Assembly: GCA_028819675.1 (NCBI GenBank)
Contig: JAPPKT010000483.1
Location: 1 to 5,053, forward strand
Source of the DNA: Caldilineaceae bacterium
GTDB lineage: Bacteria; Chloroflexota; Anaerolineae; Caldilineales; Caldilineaceae
Direction: 5' to 3'
DNA length: 5,053 nt
Every line of letters starts with the position of its first letter. Position 1 is the stretch's first letter. A program made the translations under genes and the position numbers. Below, piece by piece: positions 1 to 5,053 of the stretch. The notes under the pieces were generated by a model. That model worked only from the letters and a program-made list of their open reading frames with translations, did no database searches and had not been told where the DNA came from.

Positions 1-1567
1 CCGCGTTCGTAAGCGTCTGTTTGCGGATATATTCCTGCGGCACCTTGCCCGCATGTGTGTTTCTCACTTCAATATAGTAGCCGAAGACCTTGTTGTAGCT
101 TACTTTCAGACTTGGAATGTTGAGGCGCGTCCGTTCCACATTCTCAAGCGCGGCAACCCACTCCTTGGCATGGCGGCTGTTTTCTACGATTGCATCCAGC
201 TCATCACTGTATCCGGGCCGGATGATGCCCGGATTCGCCAGCGTAGCTGAAGGTTCATCGTCGATCGCTCTCTGCAGAAGCTCGATCGAGTGCTTACAGT
301 CCGGCAGTTTGCCCGTCATCTGTTCGAAAAAGGCGTCTGATGGGGCCAAGGGTGCAGTCCAATTCCCCGGCCCCCTTTCGGAGTCCGGCCTGGAGCAAGT
401 GATCAACTGGCGAAGGGTAGGCGCACTGCCGAGGATCTCCCGGACACCAAGTAGATCGCGTGGCAGCGCCTTGGCCTGGGTTATGCGGTTGATCCAGCGC
501 TCCAGGTCTCCCATGCCTCGCAGCACGTCGCGTACCTGAACCCGCAATTCGGTCTCGCTCACCATTGCCTTGACTGACTCCAGCCTTGCGTTGATGAGAG
601 CGACATCGAGCAGTGGGCGTCCCAGCCAGCTCCGAAGCAGCCGCCCTCCCATCGGTGTCAGGGTTTCGTCCAACACGCCAAGAAGGCTGCCCCGCACGTC
701 GGCGCCGCGTATCGTTTCCGTCAACTCAAGATTGCGCCGCGTGGAGTCGTCCAACACCATGAACTCGCTCACAGCGTAGCTGTGCAGTCTGACCAATTGG
801 GAGAGGGCGCTGGGCTGCATCTCCTGCAAGTAGGCAAGGATGGCGGCCGCCGCGCGCACGGCCTGCGGCCTTTCCTGCAGGCCGAATCCGTCCAGGCTGC
901 GGACTCCGAGATGCCGTTGCAGCGCATCGCGGGCCGTGTCAATCTCCACCTGCCAGGCTTCAACTGGCGAAACAAGCGCCTGCAAACTGGCGATCAAAGG
1001 TGCGAGCCTGCTCTCTTCGGCATTCCAATCGGACGTAACCAGCTCGCTTGGCCGCAGGCGGGCCAACTCCTCTTCCAGTCGTTGCTCGGTCTCAGCCAAG
1101 CCGCCGCTGTCGATCTGTGTCGCCGCAAACTCGCCAGTGGTAATGTCACAATAAGCAATGCCTGCCTCATCGCCGCGGGCGCTAAACAGAACGGCGACAA
1201 GATAGTTGTTGCGGTCGTCGTCCAGCATCGAAGGTTCCGCGATGGTACCCTTGGTGATTACCTGCTGGATCTCCCGGTCCACCAGGCCTGACCCCGGTTC
1301 GCTGACCTGTTCTGCAATAGCTACTTTGTGACCGGCCTCAACCAGTTTCGCCAAGTAGCCTTCGACGCTGTGATAGGGAACGCCAGCCAGCGGCACGCGC
1401 TGATTGTTGCCGACCGGCCGGCTGGTGAGCACGACATCGCAGACCTCAGCCACGATCTCGGCGTCGTGATCAAAGGCTTCGTAAAAGTCCCCCAGGCGGA
1501 ACAGCAGAATGCAGTCCGGATGCTGGCTCTTCAATTGCAGGTACTGACGGCGCATCGGGGTTGTCAT
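1..1567 (-). CDS. mutS: DNA mismatch repair protein MutS, N-terminal 522 residues (truncated by window edge)
   Basis: MutS recognises base mismatches and small loops in newly replicated DNA and recruits MutL to start repair. The reading frame is open and uninterrupted from the ATG at 1567 to the window edge, giving 522 codons of a protein usually about 850-900 residues long. The N-terminal mismatch-binding domain (about residues 4-120) carries the hallmark Phe-x-Glu reader motif in RLGDFYEAF (Phe28, Glu30). A connector domain follows (about 122-250). The core/lever domain is marked by the conserved block around 272-321 (LDDSTRRNLEL, then TPMGGRLLRSWLGRPL). The clamp-proximal part ends with YNKVFGYYIEV (491-501) and YIRKQTLTNA (513-522). 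The Walker A/B ATPase and dimerisation region is off the left edge, so nothing can be said about catalytic completeness. The start is fixed by homology to the usual xTPMRRQYL opening. No good Shine-Dalgarno precedes it, which fits translational coupling to the CHAT gene 23 nt upstream. Identification is very secure. Confidence 0.97.
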   Translation of the reverse strand, partial: MTTPMRRQYLQLKSQHPDCILLFRLGDFYEAFDHDAEIVAEVCDVVLTSRPVGNNQRVPLAGVPYHSVEGYLAKLVEAGHKVAIAEQVSEPGSGLVDREIQQVITKGTIAEPSMLDDDRNNYLVAVLFSARGDEAGIAYCDITTGEFAATQIDSGGLAETEQRLEEELARLRPSELVTSDWNAEESRLAPLIASLQALVSPVEAWQVEIDTARDALQRHLGVRSLDGFGLQERPQAVRAAAAILAYLQEMQPSALSQLVRLHSYAVSEFMVLDDSTRRNLELTETIRGADVRGSLLGVLDETLTPMGGRLLRSWLGRPLLDVALINARLESVKAMVSETELRVQVRDVLRGMGDLERWINRITQAKALPRDLLGVREILGSAPTLRQLITCSRPDSERGPGNWTAPLAPSDAFFEQMTGKLPDCKHSIELLQRAIDDEPSATLANPGIIRPGYSDELDAIVENSRHAKEWVAALENVERTRLNIPSLKVSYNKVFGYYIEVRNTHAGKVPQEYIRKQTLTNA

Positions 1568-1590
1568 GGCTGCTTTGAGTCCGGCTGCAT
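1564..1590 (-). other. 8-codon ORF bridging the CHAT stop and the mutS start (possible translational coupling)
   Basis: The CHAT gene ends in TGA at 1593-1591 and an ATG follows at once (1590-1588). It opens an ORF reading MQPDSKQP, whose TGA stop overlaps the mutS start codon in the classic ATGA arrangement (1567-1564). Neither this ATG nor the mutS ATG has a recognisable Shine-Dalgarno, the best being a weak GGAC about 11 nt before mutS. Terminating ribosomes could therefore step from CHAT to mutS through this mini-ORF. The coordinates are read directly from the sequence; the coupling role is inference, and an ORF this short can arise by chance. Confidence 0.35.
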
Positions 1591-3798
1591 TCAACGGCCC
1601 GGATTGGCCGTGCGACCTTCCGATTGCCAGAAGACGCGGCTATTGGGATCGCCGTAAAGGGTATAGGCGAGCCACGTGGGGTTGGCGCCCTGCAAGGCTC
1701 GCACCTGCTGCCTTGCCGAGTAGAAGGCTTCGCCAAGCGTCTTCCCGGCCCAGAGCTCCTCATAGAAGATGTGTGCGAACCTTGAGGCCAGCTCGTCGTG
1801 CACCTCCCACAGCGCGCCCACGAACGCTGTGACGCCCAGATGGTCCACCAGACGCTTTGCCCAGCCCCCCAGCCCGGTCAAGTTGTAGCCGACACGGGCG
1901 CCATGACAGGTATTCAGGAATATGAGCGGCTTTTCGCGACGTAGCCCCTTGGCCCGACGCCGCGTCAGGTCACTGGGGAACAACGGGTCGCCCTCCAAGA
2001 CGATCGGAGACTCGTCCACAAAGGCCTGGTTATAGTTGCCGTGGGTTGCGAAGTGCAAGAGCTGGGCTCCGCCTTGCTCCGCCAGATCAAGGAACTGGTC
2101 GCGGGTGGTGACCGGCGCCGCGGTCTCGATCTTCCGCGCCGCCAGGCTGTCGAAATACTGAATCTCTTGGTTTACAAATTCCAGCGAAATCATCGGCGCG
2201 ACAAGACGAGCGGCCCGGATGTTCAGATCGGATGGCACCGCTGCCCCTGCCAGCCAGCGGCTCATGCACCATGCTCCGGCTAGATGGTCGTCCTCGACAT
2301 CCTCGCCGTCCACAAAGTCGTAAGGCTTTACCAGCTCCCAGGGAATCCAGGGTTCGTCACTGACGATCAAAAGGTTCCTCAACTCCCCGGCGTCCCGCCG
2401 CGTCTTGATCTCCCAGTAAAGCTGTCGCAAGGGAGCAGGGAATAGCTGCTCATAGAGCTCGATACCGAGGTCTGCGACTTCCACTTCCATGCGAACAGCT
2501 TCGGCGCCGGGTAGATCGGTGCCGGCCCGGGCCGCAAAGGTGCTTAGTCGCTCGGCCAGCCGGTCGAAAAAGAGGTCGGGTCGAGAGAGGTCATTGAAGA
2601 CGATTGAGCCGGCGCTTCGTCCATCCAGGGCAGATATCTTCTGCGAATGGAGATGGAAATGAAGTGTTCGTCCGTCGGCGTCTCGTGTGATGCGCAGCTC
2701 TATGTCTGCAGCCGGAATCGGCGTGCCCTGCGGTATGGATACACCTTCACCGGCGCGGACTACGGAGGCCGTGCCGAATACGGGAGGCACTTCTTCTTCC
2801 TCGCTGCTGATGTCCGCCAGGCGCCGGGTGCCCCCGCGTAGGAAAGGGAAGCTCCTTACCGCGACCTCCAATGTCAATGAACCTGCGTTCCTGCCACGGT
2901 GGTAGAAATCGACCGTAACCCACTGTGGGCCGGTACGGTCGTCAGCAAGTTGGAAGAGAAAAACGGCCGGCTGCGAATCACCCTCCTGAGGAACCGCGAT
3001 GGTACGCCGCAGGGCGGGACCCTCGCGAGCGCCGCCGCCATAACCGCTGACCTCTTCAAACCCCGGTGCGCGCACCACAACGTCCACATACTCGATTTCG
3101 TCCTGAAACGCGATATCGACCTCGGCCTGGCCGCGGCTCTCACGAGGACGGTCGCGAACCAGCTGCACAACCAGAGGATACTTGACGTCGTTGCGATTGG
3201 AGATAGTCGGCGGAAAATCAACGTAGGTGTGAAACTGGATGACCGCGTCCCGACTCGCTACGCCTGCGGCGGGGGCGGCTGCACCTTCTTGTAACGGCCC
3301 TGCCCCTTTCCCCGCATGACCGCCTGGCCGCGGCAGTCCGCTTGATTCGGTTGACGGAGGGCCAGCACCCCGAAGGGCGGGAGCGGGCGGCACACGATAG
3401 GATCGCGGTACATAGTTGGAGGGGTCATCGCGCATTGTCCGCAGTAGGTTGAGCGCCTGCAGGTAGCTTACACCCATTGCCCTCCCGTAGCCGGCACTGT
3501 CACCCGCAATGCCGCCGCGCATCGCTTCTTCGATGAGCGGCAGCACCGCCTCGATGGATGCGAGATCGTCCAGGAAGCTCGTGAAGACGGCGCGTCTTTC
3601 CATCGCGCTGATGTCTGTCTCACCTGCCGCCGCCGCCGCCGCATTTCGCAGCCGGTCAACCTGGCTGCGGGTCAGCGGGTCCAGACTCCAATAGCTGCGA
3701 AAGAACCGGCGCAGGACCGAATCCACGATGTTCAGGAGCTGGCGATCATCCCAGCTTCGCGAGGAAAACTCCTGTCGTCTGCCTTCTACGCCTGCCAT
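1591..3798 (-). CDS. Multidomain CHAT-domain cysteine protease (735 aa)
   Basis: CHAT domains are caspase-like (clan CD) cysteine peptidases that cleave partner proteins, usually after activation by a sensor or scaffold. The C-terminal CHAT domain (about residues 473-728) is clear: it has a catalytic His586 in LLHFATHGN, a catalytic Cys631 in LIFLNTCHGARVG, the GALWEV strand (about 662-667) and the family ending LAYTLYGDPN (710-719). Ahead of it, in order, are an all-helical N-terminal region (about 15-123) with a six-Ala run at 53-58, a Pro/Gly/Ala-rich linker (about 133-183), a beta-rich region (about 186-315), an acidic linker with EEEE near 333-336, and an alpha/beta region (about 363-470). 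No TPRs, signal peptide or transmembrane segment is seen, so it is probably cytosolic. I chose the ATG at 3798 because GGAAGG lies 6 nt before it; an in-frame TTG at 3849 would add 17 residues but has no SD. The beta-rich region might be a ternary-complex-associated (TCAD-like) domain, but that is only a guess. The gene is the upstream partner of mutS. The CHAT assignment is secure; the substrate and the other domains are unknown. Confidence 0.93.
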   Translation of the reverse strand: MAGVEGRRQEFSSRSWDDRQLLNIVDSVLRRFFRSYWSLDPLTRSQVDRLRNAAAAAAGETDISAMERRAVFTSFLDDLASIEAVLPLIEEAMRGGIAGDSAGYGRAMGVSYLQALNLLRTMRDDPSNYVPRSYRVPPAPALRGAGPPSTESSGLPRPGGHAGKGAGPLQEGAAAPAAGVASRDAVIQFHTYVDFPPTISNRNDVKYPLVVQLVRDRPRESRGQAEVDIAFQDEIEYVDVVVRAPGFEEVSGYGGGAREGPALRRTIAVPQEGDSQPAVFLFQLADDRTGPQWVTVDFYHRGRNAGSLTLEVAVRSFPFLRGGTRRLADISSEEEEVPPVFGTASVVRAGEGVSIPQGTPIPAADIELRITRDADGRTLHFHLHSQKISALDGRSAGSIVFNDLSRPDLFFDRLAERLSTFAARAGTDLPGAEAVRMEVEVADLGIELYEQLFPAPLRQLYWEIKTRRDAGELRNLLIVSDEPWIPWELVKPYDFVDGEDVEDDHLAGAWCMSRWLAGAAVPSDLNIRAARLVAPMISLEFVNQEIQYFDSLAARKIETAAPVTTRDQFLDLAEQGGAQLLHFATHGNYNQAFVDESPIVLEGDPLFPSDLTRRRAKGLRREKPLIFLNTCHGARVGYNLTGLGGWAKRLVDHLGVTAFVGALWEVHDELASRFAHIFYEELWAGKTLGEAFYSARQQVRALQGANPTWLAYTLYGDPNSRVFWQSEGRTANPGR
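3626..3642. repeat. Short GCC trinucleotide repeat inside the CHAT gene
   Basis: Five tandem GCC units plus a partial unit occur on the plus strand. Read on the minus strand they form most of the six-Ala run (residues 53-58) in the helical N-terminal region. Because the unit is three bases, slippage would change the length of the alanine run without breaking the frame. Confidence 0.6.
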
Positions 3799-3804
3799 GC
3801 TTCG

Positions 3805-3810
3805 CCTTCC
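3805..3810 (-). promoter_or_regulatory. Shine-Dalgarno for the CHAT gene (decides the start)
   Basis: The minus strand reads GGAAGG followed by a 6-nt spacer (CGAAGC) and ATG at 3798. This is near-ideal spacing and favours the ATG over the longer TTG start at 3849, which has no purine-rich element upstream. Confidence 0.75.
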
Positions 3811-3873
3811 ACGGGGAAAGTCAATGGGCCTGTATCGTAATGCGGTCAAATACTGCCGGAAGTGGTGCGCAGG

Positions 3874-3902
3874 ATCGTATCATAGCGGCCGAGGTTTTTC
3901 AA
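3874..3902 (-). promoter_or_regulatory. Sigma70-type promoter for the CHAT-mutS transcription unit
   Basis: On the minus strand a -35 element TTGAAA (3902-3897) is separated by exactly 17 nt from TACGAT (3879-3874). The -10 is preceded by TG one base away, an extended -10. Transcription should start near 3867, giving a leader of about 70 nt before the ATG at 3798. An overlapping TATGAT (3884-3879) is also present but has no well-spaced -35. No promoter is evident in the 23-nt CHAT/mutS gap, so mutS is probably co-transcribed from here. This is sequence matching only. Confidence 0.6.
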
Positions 3903-3921
3903 TTCCCAGCCATGTTTTCGC

Positions 3922-3939
3922 ATGCCCCGCCGCGGGCAT
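3922..3939. repeat. Short inverted repeat upstream of the CHAT promoter
   Basis: ATGCCC (3922-3927) and GGGCAT (3934-3939) are perfect inverted repeats around the 6-nt centre CGCCGC. They lie about 20 bp upstream of the predicted -35 of the CHAT promoter and inside the divergent region, so they could be a regulator-binding site. A 6-bp arm also occurs often by chance in GC-rich DNA, and no known operator is recognised. Confidence 0.25.
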
Positions 3940-4007
3940 TTCTGCCTTCTCCGCACCCGACAGATTCCTGGCGAAGCTCACCGTCTTTAGCGATTTTTCC
4001 AAGAGTG

Positions 4008-4017
4008 ATTGTACAAT
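4008..4017. promoter_or_regulatory. 10-bp perfect palindrome with -10-like TACAAT, candidate promoter/operator for the JAMM gene
   Basis: ATTGTACAAT is a perfect 10-bp palindrome about 60 nt before the JAMM peptidase start, in an AT-richer patch (about 3984-4020) of otherwise GC-rich DNA. It contains the -10-like hexamer TACAAT (4012-4017). No good -35 is seen at 16-18 nt, so the promoter is weak on sequence or activator-dependent. A dimeric repressor or activator could bind the palindrome. Both roles are inference. Confidence 0.35.
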
Positions 4018-4065
4018 TTGCAGGCCTCGTTAGTGGCGAATTAAGGCGACCCCAGCTATCTCATT

Positions 4066-4071
4066 CAGGAG
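4066..4071 (+). promoter_or_regulatory. Shine-Dalgarno for the JAMM peptidase gene
   Basis: CAGGAG is followed by a 6-nt spacer and the ATG at 4078. This strong, ideally spaced site fixes the start of the downstream gene. Confidence 0.8.
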
Positions 4072-4077
4072 TGTCCT

Positions 4078-4689
4078 ATGAGCATCGTCCACCTGGCTCG
4101 AACAGTCTATGACGGCATTATCGCCCACGCCCGTGAAGGGAAACCTGAGGAGATTTGCGGTATCTTGAGGGGAAGGGATGGACGGGCGACCCAGCTTTAC
4201 CGTGCCCGCAACTTGGCCGACGACAAAATTGACAACTACGATGTTGACCCACAAACGCTCCTGAAGCAGTTCGAGTTTGAAGAGGCAGGAGACGAAATGG
4301 TGGCGATCTACCACTCTCATCCCGTTTCGGTCGCCTATCCTTCTGCCACCGATGCCTGGAACGCCCATTACCCGGAGACCTATTACCTCATCTGTTCGCT
4401 GGAATTCGACGACGCGCCGGCGATCCGGGCCTTTCGAATGGAACCGCATTGGCCCGATGCGGACCTGGACGCGGTCCAAAATGCCATCCCTTTCAATGAG
4501 GTCAGGCCCGGCCTGTTCGGCTACTTTCAGGACGCCGGCGCCCCCGTGCCGCAGGAACTGGGAGACTTTCTTATCGGGACTGCTCCTCCTCTCTACATTG
4601 TCTTCGCCCTTGACGACTCGGGCACGGTTGAAGACTTCAGGGTCGTCGGCGTGAGAGAGTTCCCGGTGCACATAACGGAAGGTGGGTAA
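4078..4689 (+). CDS. JAMM/MPN-domain (Mov34, M67-type) zinc metallopeptidase with C-terminal extension (203 aa)
   Basis: JAMM proteases are zinc isopeptidases. In bacteria they typically trim or release ubiquitin-like sulfur-carrier proteins of the ThiS/MoaD kind; in eukaryotes they deubiquitinate. The full signature is visible: the catalytic Glu25 in [11 protein letters not shown], the zinc ligands His79 and His81 in YHSHP, Ser89, and Asp92 after the canonical ten-residue gap (HxHx10D). The core runs from about residue 4 to 125, ending in the strand [17 protein letters not shown] that is usual for this family. Small bacterial members often stop near 130-150 residues; here about 80 more follow, including GLFGYF (146-150 region) and LYIVFALDD (172-180), of unknown role. 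There is no signal peptide or membrane segment, so it is probably cytosolic. The gene is transcribed away from the CHAT gene, and no ubiquitin-like, E1-like or cysteine synthase gene is visible in the remaining sequence. The active peptidase call is secure; the substrate is unknown. Confidence 0.93.
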   Translation: MSIVHLARTVYDGIIAHAREGKPEEICGILRGRDGRATQLYRARNLADDKIDNYDVDPQTLLKQFEFEEAGDEMVAIYHSHPVSVAYPSATDAWNAHYPETYYLICSLEFDDAPAIRAFRMEPHWPDADLDAVQNAIPFNEVRPGLFGYFQDAGAPVPQELGDFLIGTAPPLYIVFALDDSGTVEDFRVVGVREFPVHITEGG

Positions 4690-4999
4690 TCTCTAGGATC
4701 CCTTACCTCGTCGATCCGCCAACTGGCAGCGAAGCCGCTCGAACCCACCTTGGCTGCCACCTGAAAGACGACGAATTTCGGAATTCTGTGGTTCGTCAGA
4801 GGTCTCAGGATCCTACCCGCCCTTGGCATTGACTTCCGCATTCGGGTGCATCCCAAAATTGGGGGTGAACTCTCGTATACCTATGGAGGCAACCAAGCCT
4901 TGGTCAGTTCCCATTCCAATTTCCACCAGAATAAGCCCCGCCACTGACTACTAACTGCTGCAGTTCTGGGCGGTCGGGCCGATTAGGGCCGCCCATTTT
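4690..4999. other. Region after the JAMM gene with no convincing gene
   Basis: These 310 bases hold no ORF with both a ribosome-binding site and recognisable protein. Some stretches stay open without a usable start: one plus-strand frame from the TGA at 4762 to a stop near 4945 (about 59 codons, with a protein-like stretch including GELSYTYGGNQALVSS), and a minus-strand ORF at 4593-4856 that runs into the JAMM gene antisense. Small structures include a 5-bp stem with a TCGG tetraloop (GAATT/AATTC, 4773-4786) and TAGGATCC/GGATCCTA inverted copies (4694-4701 and 4808-4815). No tRNA, rRNA or CRISPR repeat is seen. It could be spacer, a degenerate gene remnant or a dispersed noncoding repeat. Confidence 0.5.
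4967..4999 (+). terminator. Candidate rho-independent terminator
   Basis: TGGGCGGTC (4967-4975) pairs with GGCCGCCCA (4987-4995) to give a 9-bp GC-rich stem with one G-T wobble and an 11-nt loop, followed by TTTT (4996-4999). It sits about 280 nt after the JAMM stop codon, which is far for that gene. The T-tract is cut off by the suspect poly-G run at 5000, so its true length is unknown. Confidence 0.4.
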
Positions 5000-5053
5000 G
5001 GGGGGGGGGGGGGGGGGGGGGGCGCGGGCCCCCCCCCCCCCCCCCCCCCCCCC
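5000..5053. repeat. Poly-G/poly-C terminal tract, probable sequencing or assembly artefact
   Basis: There are 23 consecutive G (5000-5022), then CGC, GGG, and 25 consecutive C (5029-5053) running to the very end. The two halves are complementary, as if a poly-G end had been joined to its own reverse complement. Long poly-G is the typical no-signal output of two-colour sequencing chemistry. Natural DNA of this form at a contig end is unlikely, so nothing here should be annotated as biology. Confidence 0.85.

Noticed and set aside
117..539. A 140-codon Ser/Arg-rich plus-strand ORF inside mutS
   Set aside because: Its composition is typical of an antisense shadow, and it overlaps the conserved MutS core and clamp region.
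782..1291. A 169-codon plus-strand ORF inside mutS
   Set aside because: It is antisense to clearly conserved MutS connector and core sequence and resembles nothing known.
3799..3849. A 17-residue longer CHAT start at an in-frame TTG (3849)
   Set aside because: The TTG lacks an SD, while the ATG at 3798 has GGAAGG at 6-nt spacing. The extra residues are Arg-rich and look non-conserved, although the longer form cannot be strictly excluded.
4030..4671. A 213-codon minus-strand ORF covering the JAMM gene, slightly longer than the gene itself
   Set aside because: The plus strand encodes an intact JAMM signature with an ideal SD, whereas the antisense product has no recognisable motif and no SD. 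It is a shadow of the real gene in GC-rich DNA.
4593..4856. An 87-codon minus-strand ORF spanning the end of the JAMM gene and the following spacer
   Set aside because: About 100 nt are antisense to the JAMM C-terminus, no SD is seen and the product is not recognisable.
4883..4954. A 23-codon ORF starting ATGGAGGCAACC
   Set aside because: There is no ribosome-binding site upstream, no recognisable product and no supporting context.
1..5053. CRISPR array, tRNA/rRNA genes, insertion-sequence ends
   Set aside because: I saw no regularly spaced direct repeats, cloverleaf-like segments, transposase motifs or terminal inverted repeats with target duplications.

Overview
The window is a contig end from a bacterial chromosome with moderately high GC. 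It holds three genes around one divergent promoter region. Gene density, the SD-led ATG starts and the style of the MutS N-terminus are bacterial. The combination of a CHAT protease, a JAMM/M67 peptidase and this type of MutS is reminiscent of Chloroflexota (Anaerolineae/Caldilineae-like), but that lineage call is inference from pattern memory, not from a search.

Layout. Positions 1-1567 (minus strand) encode the first 522 codons of the mismatch-repair ATPase MutS; the rest, including the whole ATPase domain, lies off the left edge. Directly upstream of mutS on the same strand, separated by 23 nt, is a 735-codon gene (1591-3798) for a multidomain CHAT-family cysteine protease with an intact His/Cys dyad. 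The 23-nt junction contains an 8-codon ORF whose start abuts the CHAT stop and whose stop overlaps the mutS start, which suggests translational coupling. A sigma70-type promoter (TTGAAA-17-TACGAT, with an extended TG) lies about 75-105 nt upstream of the CHAT start and probably drives both genes. The 279-bp divergent region 3799-4077 also holds a 10-bp perfect palindrome and a short inverted repeat. On the plus strand, 4078-4689 encodes a JAMM-motif (MPN/Mov34, M67-type) zinc metallopeptidase with an extra C-terminal region of about 80 residues. From 4690 to 4999 I see no convincing gene, only a candidate intrinsic terminator near the end. Positions 5000-5053 are a poly-G run followed by a poly-C run, most likely a sequencing or assembly artefact at the contig end.

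How the genes may work together. MutS is housekeeping DNA repair. The CHAT protease and the JAMM peptidase belong to families that recur in bacterial regulated-proteolysis, ubiquitin-like and conflict systems. Two such peptidases placed head to head, one of them coupled to mutS, is the most interesting aspect of the window, but no physical or functional link is shown by the sequence alone.
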